Of a DNA stretch of 54,936 bases, positions 45,760 through 53,709 are shown one piece after another. Origin of the DNA: Terriglobia bacterium. Lineage in GTDB: Bacteria; Acidobacteriota; Terriglobia; Terriglobales; Acidobacteriaceae. A program made the translations under genes and the position numbers. The DNA is taken from contig JAIQFA010000028.1 in assembly GCA_020073525.1 (NCBI GenBank), positions 1-54,936 of the forward strand. Reading direction: 5' to 3'. A model generated the notes under the pieces. That model made no database searches, was not told the DNA's origin, and saw only the letters and a program-made list of their open reading frames with translations. Each line of letters opens with the position of its first letter. Within the stretch, counting starts at the first letter, position 1.

Positions 45760-47424
45760 ATGCCGCCCTTTCGATCAATCCGGCAGATGATTGAACTCGT
45801 CATGGTTTGCGCAGTGCTCTTCTGTTCCGCGCAAGCGCAGATCGAACCTGCAGGGCGGACGCAGATTCCTTCGGGCCCCTACCACATTGCCGGAACCGTC
45901 GTCAGCGCCAAAGGTGGAAATCCGCTAGGGCGCGCCCGCGTCACCATCGGCGACGCGAAGCATCGTGAAAGCGTGCAGTCCATCATCACCGGCGACGACG
46001 GACGCTTCGAGTTCCACGTTCCCGCCGGTAAGTACTCACTGGACGGCGCGAAGCGCGGATACATCGAGGCTTCCTACAACCAGCATGACCAGTATTCGAC
46101 CGCCATCGTAACCGGCGCCGATCTCGATACCGGGCACTTTGCTCTTCGCCTGGCACCAAACGCGGTGCTGACCGGCAAGGTGCTCGACGAATTTGGCGAG
46201 CCCGTCCGCAACGCGCAAGTCACGGTGTTCCGCGAGAACCATTTCCAGGGCGTAAGCCGCATCTTTCGCTATCGCGGCGCCTCAACCGACGATCAAGGCC
46301 GCTATGAGGCTACGCCTCTTGAGGAGGGAACGTACTTCGTCTGCGCGAAAGCGTCGCCGTGGTACGCCATCCATCCCAGCGCGAATACTGAGAGTGCAAC
46401 GAACGCACCTGCCCAGGTCGATGCCGCCCTCGATGTCGTTTACCCCATCACCTACTACGGAGATGCTACCGAGGCTGAGGATGCTGCTCCCATCCCGGTC
46501 CGCGGCGGCGATCGCCTAGAAGCGGACATCCACCTTAATCCGGTTCCGTCTCTGCACCTGATCGTGCACACTCCGGAAGACGGCTCGCACGGTATCAATC
46601 TCCCCGTGTTGCAGAAGCCCGCCTTCGACGGCTTCGAACAGGTCGAGAGTGGCAACATTCAAATGATCTCTCCTGGCATATTTGAGGTGACCGGAGTTGC
46701 GGCAGGCCGCTATTCAGTCCGCATGCCGGATGCGAACGGCCAGATGAAAGAGCCGACTGAAATCAATCTAAGCGGGGGCGGCGAACTCGACGTCTCGGCG
46801 GGTAGTTCGACCAGCAGCATCAAAGCGAAGGTTCAGATCGAGGGCGCGACGAGCATTCCAGCGCAATTTCAGATCGCGCTGCGCAACGGCAAGGGCCGAG
46901 TTAACGTTGCCGGTGTCGATACCAAGGGCGAGGCCAATCTTACAGATGTCATTCCTGGCAAATATGACGTCGTGGTGTTCTCCTCGACGCAGACGCAAGC
47001 GTATTCGGCGGTTCGCATCGCTTCGGAAGCGGGGACGATTTCCGGTCACTCCTTGAACGTCCCGCCGGGCGCGCAGCTCAGCATCTCTCTAACGTTGGTG
47101 GGAAGCTCGGTCATCGTGGAGGGGGTCGCCAAGCGAGCCGGGAAAGCCTCATCGGGCGCGATGATCGTTCTGGTACCCAAAGATCCCGAAGCCAATCTCG
47201 ACCGCTTTCGCCGCGACCAGAGCGATCAGGACGGAAGCTTCAGTCTGTTCGGTGTCATTCCCGGTTCCTACACCATCATCGCCATCGAAGACGGCTGGGA
47301 TCTCGACTGGTCGCAACCCCCCGTGTTGGCGCAATACCTGAAGCAAGGCCAGACGCTCGAGGTAGCGGATCGCTCTCCGGGCACCTTGCACTTGCAAACC
47401 CCCGTAGAAGTGCAGCCGAAGTAG
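45760..47424 (+). CDS. Secreted carboxypeptidase-regulatory-like beta-sandwich protein, copy 2
   Basis: 554 aa from ATG 45760, 2 nt after the previous stop, so translationally coupled. Signal peptide LVMVCAVLFCSAQAQ. Three beta-sandwich repeats are visible: HIAGTVVSAKGGNPLGRARV...GDDGRFEFHVPAG, VLTGKVLDEFGEPVRNAQV...DDQGRYEATPLEEG and VEGVAKRAGKASSGAMIVLV...DQDGSFSLFGVIPG. The repeats resemble those of the previous protein; the two may form one complex. No enzyme site recognised. Confidence 0.8.
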   Translation: MPPFRSIRQMIELVMVCAVLFCSAQAQIEPAGRTQIPSGPYHIAGTVVSAKGGNPLGRARVTIGDAKHRESVQSIITGDDGRFEFHVPAGKYSLDGAKRGYIEASYNQHDQYSTAIVTGADLDTGHFALRLAPNAVLTGKVLDEFGEPVRNAQVTVFRENHFQGVSRIFRYRGASTDDQGRYEATPLEEGTYFVCAKASPWYAIHPSANTESATNAPAQVDAALDVVYPITYYGDATEAEDAAPIPVRGGDRLEADIHLNPVPSLHLIVHTPEDGSHGINLPVLQKPAFDGFEQVESGNIQMISPGIFEVTGVAAGRYSVRMPDANGQMKEPTEINLSGGGELDVSAGSSTSSIKAKVQIEGATSIPAQFQIALRNGKGRVNVAGVDTKGEANLTDVIPGKYDVVVFSSTQTQAYSAVRIASEAGTISGHSLNVPPGAQLSISLTLVGSSVIVEGVAKRAGKASSGAMIVLVPKDPEANLDRFRRDQSDQDGSFSLFGVIPGSYTIIAIEDGWDLDWSQPPVLAQYLKQGQTLEVADRSPGTLHLQTPVEVQPK

Positions 47425-47449
47425 ACAATATTGTGTGGAGGAGATTTCG

Positions 47450-47869
47450 ATGCCTCATCCCGGCCAAAGCGTTCCGGACCCAAAGACTGCGATAGCCCCC
47501 ATCCTCTCGGTGCGGAAGGGAGCGAAGGCGATCGAGTTCTACAAGGAAGCGTTCGGAGCCACCGAGTTGTTCCGCCTGGACAGCGACGATGGAGCGGTGG
47601 TCGCCCGTCTCTCTGTGGGCACAGCCGAATTCTGGTTAGCTGACGAGTCTCCGGAGCACAAGAACTTCAGCCCCGAATCTCTGGGCGGAGGCTCGGTGCG
47701 CATGGTAATGACCGTGGAAGATCCGGATGCCGCATTCGAACGCGCGGTGGCGGCGGGAGCCACCGTGGTCCGGCCCGTTAAAAACGATTATGGTTGGCGC
47801 TTGGGAAGAATCGTCGATCCCTTTGGACATCACTGGGAAATCGGCAAGCCATTACCAGAGGGCTCTTAG
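47450..47869 (+). CDS. VOC-family (glyoxalase/PhnB-like) protein
   Basis: 139 aa from ATG 47450 with GGAGGAG 6 nt upstream; a GTG 5 codons earlier overlaps that site. Two betaalphabetabetabeta modules: APILSVRKGAKAIEFYKEAFGATELFR and MVMTVEDPDAAFERAVAAGATVVRPV, ending DPFGHHWEIGKPL, the typical PhnB-type end. Vicinal-oxygen-chelate proteins act on diverse substrates; metal ligands are only partly conserved, so function is not assigned. Confidence 0.82.
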   Translation: MPHPGQSVPDPKTAIAPILSVRKGAKAIEFYKEAFGATELFRLDSDDGAVVARLSVGTAEFWLADESPEHKNFSPESLGGGSVRMVMTVEDPDAAFERAVAAGATVVRPVKNDYGWRLGRIVDPFGHHWEIGKPLPEGS

Positions 47870-47876
47870 TATCTAC

Positions 47877-48536
47877 TCACTTGCCCGCGCTCACGAAAGC
47901 TCCGGTAGTCGCGTTAATCACACCAATTCCCTTTCGGTCCTTCTCGCTCGTGCCGTAAATGACATACCAGACGGGCACGTTCTGCTTCCGGTCCTTGAGC
48001 AACACGTAGGTGACGGGCTGTTGCGCATCCTTTTTGAGGATGGCTTCGCCACCGTGCTGCTGCGCGATGTCGAAAGCCTTGTCGGTATCGGTTTTGACCA
48101 GCAATGGAAGGAATGCAAGATTGGCAGCTTCGGCGTTGTAGAGCCCTTCCGTCCCCTCGGTCGAAGCCCCAAACGGCGGCGCGTCCGGCTGGCGGCTCCC
48201 CGAGCAGACGATGGTCTTGGTAGCGCGACGACTGGGCGAGGCAAAGTACCCTCGCCAGATCGTTGATTTGCCATTCTGGCCAGTGGCTTCGGTCGTAAGA
48301 ACAGATTCAAGGCGAGCCGGCTGAGCATCCGCCGACCACTTGAGCGCCAGACCCATCATGCGATTGAATGCTTCCTGACCGGTGTAAAGCGTGGGTTGCT
48401 TGCTCGGCGGCGGTGCGGAGCTCGCCGGTTTTTCCGACGCGCTCTCCGCCGACTTGTTCTCGGTCGAGCTGCACCCCACGGTGAGGATGGCAAAGCTGAT
48501 TACACTAAGGGTAAAGGCGAGACGATAGAGCTTCAT
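47877..48536 (-). CDS. Lipoprotein of unknown function
   Basis: 219 aa from ATG 48536, with GGGAGG about 8 nt upstream; the frame extends upstream without a better start. Signal sequence ends in lipobox LTVGC. A Ser/Ala/Pro-rich spacer (SAESASEKPASSAPPP) follows, then a folded region with QEAFNRMMGLALKWSADAQP and KKDAQQPVTYVLLKDRKQNV. No known motif. Divergent from the cupin gene across 77 nt. Confidence 0.75.
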   Translation of the reverse strand: MKLYRLAFTLSVISFAILTVGCSSTENKSAESASEKPASSAPPPSKQPTLYTGQEAFNRMMGLALKWSADAQPARLESVLTTEATGQNGKSTIWRGYFASPSRRATKTIVCSGSRQPDAPPFGASTEGTEGLYNAEAANLAFLPLLVKTDTDKAFDIAQQHGGEAILKKDAQQPVTYVLLKDRKQNVPVWYVIYGTSEKDRKGIGVINATTGAFVSAGK

Positions 48537-48613
48537 ACTCGGGGCCTCCCATGATTCGCCCGAATTGTACTGCTTGGGAGGGGTTTTGCAAGGCAAGAAG
48601 GCGGGTGCCATCG

Positions 48614-49120
48614 ATGACAAAAGACGCGTCGTATTGGATTCAGAAGCTGGGATTGCAGGAGCATCCGGAGGGTGGCTACTACCGGCAGACCTACCGAGCC
48701 GATTTGGTTCTGGCCAAGCAGACCTTGCCACCGCGGTACACAGGCGCGCGATCGGCCTCGACGGCGATTTACTTCTTGCTGGACGGAGAGAATTTCTCCG
48801 CGTTCCACCGCTTGCGATCCGATGAGCTGTGGCACTTCTACGTTGGAGAAGCGCTGGTCGTGCACGTGATCGAAGCAGATGGCCGCTATTCAGAAGTGAA
48901 GCTAGGGAGCAATCTGGAGGCCGGCGAGGCGTTCCAGGCAGTCGTCAAGGCAGGCTGCTGGTTCGCGTCGCAAGTAAGGGATGGGAAGTCGTTCGCCCTC
49001 GTAGGCTGTACGGTGGCGCCCGGTTTCGACTTTGCAGACTTCGAACTGGCAAAGCGTGAGACCTTGGCACAGAGTTATCCGCAACACCGGAAGCTGATCA
49101 ATCGATTAACGCGGGAATGA
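48614..49120 (+). CDS. Cupin (DUF985-like) protein
   Basis: 168 aa from ATG 48614. Carries the DUF985 pattern: EHPEGGYYRQTYRADL, then AIYFLLDGENFSAFHRLRSDELWHFYVGE with cupin metal His residues, LVVHVIEADGRYSEVKLGSN and CTVAPGFDFADFELAKRETL. Members of this family (for example yeast YML079w) are single-domain cupins without proven activity. Confidence 0.87.
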   Translation: MTKDASYWIQKLGLQEHPEGGYYRQTYRADLVLAKQTLPPRYTGARSASTAIYFLLDGENFSAFHRLRSDELWHFYVGEALVVHVIEADGRYSEVKLGSNLEAGEAFQAVVKAGCWFASQVRDGKSFALVGCTVAPGFDFADFELAKRETLAQSYPQHRKLINRLTRE

Positions 49121-49379
49121 AATCAACATAGCGTCAAGGGTGCTGCCAGGTCTGCGCTCCGTGCCAAATTGTGCTGATAAGGATGCGTTCGTCGTGAGGC
49201 GGACGCTAAGGGTTGCGCTGCGTGTGTTTGCCATGACACTTTTTAGCGCTCTGCAGAAATTGAGGACTACGCGTGATTTCATCCATTGGCCCGAATCCGT
49301 CCCTCAATCCCCAAAAGTGTCGCCCAGTGGTAACCTCCGTCACCCTTTTGCATCCAACTAAACAGGCGCTTGCACATGG
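49121..49379. other. Intergenic region with no recognised gene
   Basis: About 260 nt between the cupin and protease genes. I see no protein-coding frame with good composition and no strong hairpin. The protease promoter lies at its right edge. Confidence 0.5.
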
Positions 49380-49385
49380 TATACT
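49377..49385 (+). promoter_or_regulatory. Extended -10 promoter of the C-terminal processing protease
   Basis: TGG followed by TATACT (49380-49385) gives an extended -10 without a good -35. Predicted start near 49392, leaving a leader of about 48 nt before ATG 49440. Confidence 0.4.
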
Positions 49386-49439
49386 GCGCTCAGAAGGGGT
49401 GGCTGGATCCCTCACGTCCCTGCCCGAGGTTTTCGAAAC

Positions 49440-51035
49440 ATGGCTGGTAGTTCTCGTCGTTCTCTCTTCCTGATAGTTTTTGTCCTTGCTCTGTTCGGTT
49501 TGCTGGGCATGCTGTTTGCGCAAAGAATCAGCCCCGCAACTACGCCCAGCAGCGACTCCGACGTCCGCGACAGCTTGAAGCAGTTCACCGAAGTCTATGA
49601 AAAGGTCGAGGAGAACTACGCCGACCCGGTGAATGCCGACAAGGCGATTTATAACGGCGCCATCCCGAGCATGTTGCACCAGCTCGATCCGCACTCGAAT
49701 TTCTTCGATCCGAAGTCCTATTCCGCGTTGCGGGAAGAACAGCGCGGCAAGTACTACGGCGTGGGCATGACGGTTGGTCCGCGCAATAACAAGGTCATCG
49801 TCATCGCCCCCTTCGTAGGAACTCCGGCCTATCGCGCCGGCATCCGCCCGGGCGACATTATCGCCGCCATCGACGGCAAGCCGACCGACAACATGAGCAC
49901 CTCCGATGTCGCCGATCTGCTCAAGGGACCGAAAGGGACCACCGTTCGCATCACGATGTTGCGCGAAGGCTCCGACCATCCGCTGGAATTCGCCGTGATC
50001 CGCGACGAAATTCCACGCTACAGCGTCGATCTGCACTTCATGATCAAGCCAGGCATCGGATACATGCACGTTTCCGGATTCCAGGAAACTACCGAGCATG
50101 AAGTTGCCGAAGCCCTCGATCAGATGGGCGATCTGAAGGGTCTCGTCCTCGATCTGCGCCAGAATCCCGGAGGCCTGCTCAGTGAAGGCGTGGGCGTCGC
50201 CGACAAGTTCCTGAAGAAGGGACAGCTCATCGTCTCGCACCACGGCCGCTCGTCACCGGAAAAGCGGTACGTGGCAGCCCGCGGCAACGGCGGCAAAGAC
50301 TATCCGCTCGTGGTGCTGGTAAATCGGGGCACTGCATCCGCTGCTGAAATCGTAGCCGGAGCCATTCAAGATCACGATCGCGGCTTGATTGTCGGCGAGG
50401 TCACCTTCGGCAAGGGCTTGGTACAAACCGTATATCCGCTTACCGAAAATACCGGCCTGGCTCTGACCACGGCCAAGTACTACACCCCCAGCGGACGCCT
50501 GATCCAGCGCGATTACTCCAACCTCTCTCTCTACGACTACTACTACAATCGCGAGGCTGAGGAGAACAACGCCAAGCACGAAGTGAAGCTCACGGATGGC
50601 GGACGCACAGTTTATGGCGGTGGCGGCATTACTCCGGATGTAAAGCTGACGCCTTACAAGTCCACGAAGTTCCAGGATTCGCTGCTCCAGCACTATGCGT
50701 TGTTTAATTTTGCCAAGCACTATGCCCTGACCCACAAGGTCACGCAGAATTTCGAAGTGGACGATGCGGTGTTACTCGACTTCCGCAAGTTTCTTGACGG
50801 GGAAAAGATTCCTTACACCGAAGCTGAGATGATGGAGAGCAACGATTGGCTGCGCTCCAACATCAAGAGCGAAATTTTTGTCGATTCTTTCGGGCAGGAA
50901 GAAGGCTTGAAGGTACGTGCCGAAACCGATCCGGATGTGATGAAGGCTCTGGACCTGATGCCGCAGGCGCGCGCACTGGCGGACAACGCCAAGCGTGTGG
51001 TTGCGGAACGGAACTCGGCTCCGGTCACGCGCTAG
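49440..51035 (+). CDS. S41-family C-terminal processing peptidase (CtpA-like)
   Basis: 531 aa. N-terminal signal or anchor helix LFLIVFVLALFGLLGMLFAQ, then a PDZ domain (VIAPFVGTPAYRAGIRPGDII) and the S41 catalytic domain: GLVLDLRQNPGG, catalytic Ser300 in NRGTASAAEIVAGA and Lys325 in VTFGKGLVQTVYPL. It is longer at the C-terminus than the shortest family members. Cleaves C-termini of periplasmic proteins or matures other envelope proteins. Terminator follows at 51061. Confidence 0.94.
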   Translation: MAGSSRRSLFLIVFVLALFGLLGMLFAQRISPATTPSSDSDVRDSLKQFTEVYEKVEENYADPVNADKAIYNGAIPSMLHQLDPHSNFFDPKSYSALREEQRGKYYGVGMTVGPRNNKVIVIAPFVGTPAYRAGIRPGDIIAAIDGKPTDNMSTSDVADLLKGPKGTTVRITMLREGSDHPLEFAVIRDEIPRYSVDLHFMIKPGIGYMHVSGFQETTEHEVAEALDQMGDLKGLVLDLRQNPGGLLSEGVGVADKFLKKGQLIVSHHGRSSPEKRYVAARGNGGKDYPLVVLVNRGTASAAEIVAGAIQDHDRGLIVGEVTFGKGLVQTVYPLTENTGLALTTAKYYTPSGRLIQRDYSNLSLYDYYYNREAEENNAKHEVKLTDGGRTVYGGGGITPDVKLTPYKSTKFQDSLLQHYALFNFAKHYALTHKVTQNFEVDDAVLLDFRKFLDGEKIPYTEAEMMESNDWLRSNIKSEIFVDSFGQEEGLKVRAETDPDVMKALDLMPQARALADNAKRVVAERNSAPVTR

Positions 51036-51060
51036 GCAAGCCTTCGTTCGTTTTCAATTC

Positions 51061-51091
51061 AGGCCCGGGCGACCGGGCCTTTTCATTTCTT
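51061..51091 (+). terminator. Rho-independent terminator
   Basis: AGGCCCGG-gcga-CCGGGCCT (51061-51080) followed by TTTCATTTCTT, 26 nt after the protease stop. Confidence 0.75.
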
Positions 51092-51149
51092 ATGGGAAAA
51101 CCCTCGCCGTTTGCCTCGGCGACTGCATCTTAGGCTGTTGTCTTTCTCC

Positions 51150-51800
51150 ATGGCCCGAACCTTCCGCTATCTCCAAGGACTCACCCTCCTGCTGTTGTCG
51201 GCAATCCTAGTCTGCGGCGGCGAAGAAGCGCAGAGCGCAGGCGGCAGCGCCACTTCTCAACCTCATTCTGCGCGCACAATCGGTGAGAAGCGGCGGGTCA
51301 AGGGCATTGGCAATTTTGGGGAGGTTACCCCCAGCCTTTTTCGCGGCGCGCAGCCATCCCAAAAAGGTTTCGAGACGCTGGCGAAGATGGGGATCGACAT
51401 TGTCGTCGACACGCGCGGTAACCGCGCCAAAAGCGAGGGGAAAGAGGTGCGCGCCCTCGGAATGAAATACGTTGCGATTCCGTGGCACTGTCCGCTTCCG
51501 CACGACGATGTGTTCGTAAAATTCTTGAAGCTGCTCCAGGAAAATCCCAACAAGAAAGTCTTTGTGCACTGCCGTCTGGGCGATGATCGCACTGGGATGA
51601 TGGTCGCCTCCTACCGCATGGCCGCGGAGGGCTGGAGCGCGGACGAGGCGATGATCGAAATGAAGCATTTTGGCTTCTCCACCGCACATCACCTCATCTG
51701 CCCGCGCCTGGCGCCATATGAGCAGAGTTTCCCGAAGCGTTTGAAGAGCCACCCGGCGTTCGAAGGTGTGCACTCTCCTCCGCAAAGCACGCCGAAATAG
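51150..51800 (+). CDS. Secreted dual-specificity-like protein phosphatase
   Basis: 216 aa from ATG 51150 (a TTG at 51111 would add 13). Signal peptide with hydrophobic core LTLLLLSAILVCGG. The tyrosine/dual-specificity phosphatase signature HCRLGDDRTG (140-149: nucleophile Cys141, Arg147) follows VVDTRGNRAKSEGK and the general acid region PWHCPLPHDD. The family acts on phosphoproteins or phosphoinositides; export suggests a target outside the cytoplasm. Follows the CtpA-like protease without shared operon evidence. Confidence 0.82.
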   Translation: MARTFRYLQGLTLLLLSAILVCGGEEAQSAGGSATSQPHSARTIGEKRRVKGIGNFGEVTPSLFRGAQPSQKGFETLAKMGIDIVVDTRGNRAKSEGKEVRALGMKYVAIPWHCPLPHDDVFVKFLKLLQENPNKKVFVHCRLGDDRTGMMVASYRMAAEGWSADEAMIEMKHFGFSTAHHLICPRLAPYEQSFPKRLKSHPAFEGVHSPPQSTPK

Positions 51801-51827
51801 CTTGGCGTCGCACAGAGCAAAGCTCGT

Positions 51828-51851
51828 GTAGAGACGGGGCTTGGCCCGTCT
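51828..51851. repeat. Family B palindromic repeat
   Basis: GTAGAGACGGGGC-ttg-GCCCGTCT with one mismatch in the right arm, just after the phosphatase gene. Confidence 0.65.
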
Positions 51852-51986
51852 GGCAGCGAAAATACAGCCGGGTGGCTGATCCTTTGGCCCCGAAGCGGCC
51901 CGAAATGCCTCTTGAGTGTGGCTGGCGAAAGCCCTAAAGTACAAGAAGCGAAATGCGCGGAGGCGCCCCGTCTGCCAGCGGCAACC

Positions 51987-52535
51987 ATGCTTCAATTCAG
52001 GCCGTGGATTCAGGCTGGGCCGTGGATTTTCGCGGTCCTGGTGGCGGCGGTGGCGGGCGTTCTCGACTGGCGTTTCCGGCGGATTCCGAACTGGCTCACA
52101 GTATCGGGCTTTGCCGGGGGCCTCGCTGCCAATACAATTTTGTACGGCTGGCCTGGACTGAAAGCGGCATTGCTCGGGGCGCTGCTGGGACTTGGGCTGC
52201 TGCTGCCATTTGTGGTGATCCGCAGTCTCGGCGCCGGAGACTGGAAACTGGCGGGCGCGTTGGGAGCGTGTCTCGGGCCCGGGCAAATGCTCTCGGTGCT
52301 CATGGGCACGATCCTGGTAGCAGGAGCGATGGCGCTGGCCGTGGTCATCTGGAAAGGGCGGTTGAAGCGGACGCTCTTGAACATCGCACATCTGCTGGGG
52401 GCGTTGTTCAGCCTGCGGATGCCTGGGCGCGAAGTATCGCTCGACGACCCGCAGTCAACGAAGATACCCTTTGGCGTGGCCATGGCAGCTACGGTTTTGT
52501 TTTATGGGATCGGCAGAGCGATGGGGCGGTTGTGA
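51987..52535 (+). CDS. cpaA: Prepilin peptidase (A24/CpaA type)
   Basis: 182 aa, six or so hydrophobic segments. The two catalytic aspartates of the A24 family are present: Asp27 in LDWRFRRIPNWLT and Asp85 in GAGDWKLAGALG (GxGD). No N-terminal methylase or zinc-finger domain, which marks the short CpaA form used by Tad systems rather than full PilD. Cuts the leader of Flp pilins. It heads a Tad locus that continues with TadE/TadG-like genes. Confidence 0.9.
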   Translation: MLQFRPWIQAGPWIFAVLVAAVAGVLDWRFRRIPNWLTVSGFAGGLAANTILYGWPGLKAALLGALLGLGLLLPFVVIRSLGAGDWKLAGALGACLGPGQMLSVLMGTILVAGAMALAVVIWKGRLKRTLLNIAHLLGALFSLRMPGREVSLDDPQSTKIPFGVAMAATVLFYGIGRAMGRL

Positions 52536-52580
52536 TCTTGTGATTTCTAATTTTGTAATTTGTGATCTTATTCATACTTT

Positions 52581-52610
52581 GTCATCCTGAGCGAAGCGAA
52601 GGACCTGCTG
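52581..52610. repeat. Interspersed word GTCATCCTGAGCGAAGCGAAGG
   Basis: The 30-nt block GTCATCCTGAGCGAAGCGAAGGACCTGCTG immediately precedes, and may provide the ribosome-binding site of, the TadE-like gene. It resembles a repeated word I know from other bacterial genomes, but only one copy is in this window. Confidence 0.5.
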
Positions 52611-52611
52611 T

Positions 52612-53139
52612 TTGCGGACACTTCCACAAATCGCGCGCAAGCTTAGACAAACAGATGGGGCCGAGATTGCCGAGGCGGCGCTGGTGCTGCCTTTGGTGTT
52701 TATGCTTTTGCTCGGCATTGTGTGGTTCGGACGGGCGTTCAACATTTACTCGACGATCCAGCAGGCGGCGCAGCAGGGAGCGATCACGGCGGCGCGATCG
52801 AATTGCGCTACGTGCGGAAATACTGGCGCCGCTCCTGCGACCGTAGCGAATGTCGTTACGTCAGTGATGCAGGCTTCCAGTCTCGATCCGTCGCAGATAA
52901 TAACGAGTTCTCCCAGTCCCGTATTCTGCGTGACTCCACCGGGGGCTTGCACCGCTTCCAGCAACGTAACGATTTGCAGCAACGTGCTACTGAACCCTTC
53001 AGCTTTCCAAAACCAACCGGCACAGTGTGGAACCTTGGTCAGCTTCCAGTATCCATTCCAGTTCTATCTGCCTTTCACATCTCTCAACCTGCAGCAGATC
53101 GTGATGACGGCTCAGGCGCAGAGCCGGATGGAGAACTAG
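52612..53139 (+). CDS. TadE-like pseudopilin, copy 1
   Basis: 175 aa from TTG 52612, the only plausible start. The prepilin-like region RQTDGAEIAEAALVLPLVFM leads into a hydrophobic segment LLLGIVWFGRAF, the TadE signature, and continues IYSTIQQAAQQGAITAAR. The rest is Cys/Ser/Thr-rich beta structure. A minor Flp pilin-like component. The stop TAG abuts the ATG of copy 2. Confidence 0.85.
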   Translation: MRTLPQIARKLRQTDGAEIAEAALVLPLVFMLLLGIVWFGRAFNIYSTIQQAAQQGAITAARSNCATCGNTGAAPATVANVVTSVMQASSLDPSQIITSSPSPVFCVTPPGACTASSNVTICSNVLLNPSAFQNQPAQCGTLVSFQYPFQFYLPFTSLNLQQIVMTAQAQSRMEN

Positions 53140-53703
53140 ATGATTGCGGTCCGTCTGCGGAGAGAGGAACGGGGGTCTGCAATCCTGGAATTTGCCATCA
53201 CGTTGCCTCTTCTGGTGGTGTTCGTGGTGGGTATTTACGACTTCAGTGGCGCGTTTAACCAAAAGCAGAAGATCGATCAGGCCGCGCAGGAAGGCGCGAT
53301 TATTGCTGGGGCCCAACCAATGAGTGACATTGATTCGGGCAATGGCAACCCAGATTCTCTGCAGCCGGTGGTGACCACTGTCCTCAACTCATTGGTCAGC
53401 AGCGGTGTTGTGCCGATAGGAAGTTGCAGTCTTCCGGGTACGGCGAGCGGGGGCCCGAACCTGACGTGGACCTACACCATTTCGGGATGCTCTGCGGCGA
53501 ATCCTAGCGACATCTTGGTTATCATCATCAATCGGGGATTTGTCTCCGCCCCCGGGCCGCCTGTAGCTGTCGGTACGGTGGTGACGGTAGTCTATCCGTA
53601 CCATTGGCGTTTCAATAGTGTGATTCAGTTATTGGTTCCGGGAGCAAGCTATTCGGCCACCACGCCGGTGACCGAGAGGGCGACCGTCCACAACCAGATG
53701 TGA
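53140..53703 (+). CDS. TadE-like pseudopilin, copy 2
   Basis: 187 aa from ATG 53140 with no gap after the previous stop. ERGSAILEFAITLPLLVVFVVG is the TadE signature, followed by KIDQAAQEGAIIAG. The C-terminal half is Gly/Pro/Val-rich with conserved aromatic strands (VVYPYHWRFNSVIQLLVPG). Paired TadE paralogues are common in Tad loci. Confidence 0.9.
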   Translation: MIAVRLRREERGSAILEFAITLPLLVVFVVGIYDFSGAFNQKQKIDQAAQEGAIIAGAQPMSDIDSGNGNPDSLQPVVTTVLNSLVSSGVVPIGSCSLPGTASGGPNLTWTYTISGCSAANPSDILVIIINRGFVSAPGPPVAVGTVVTVVYPYHWRFNSVIQLLVPGASYSATTPVTERATVHNQM

Positions 53704-53709
53704 GGATTC

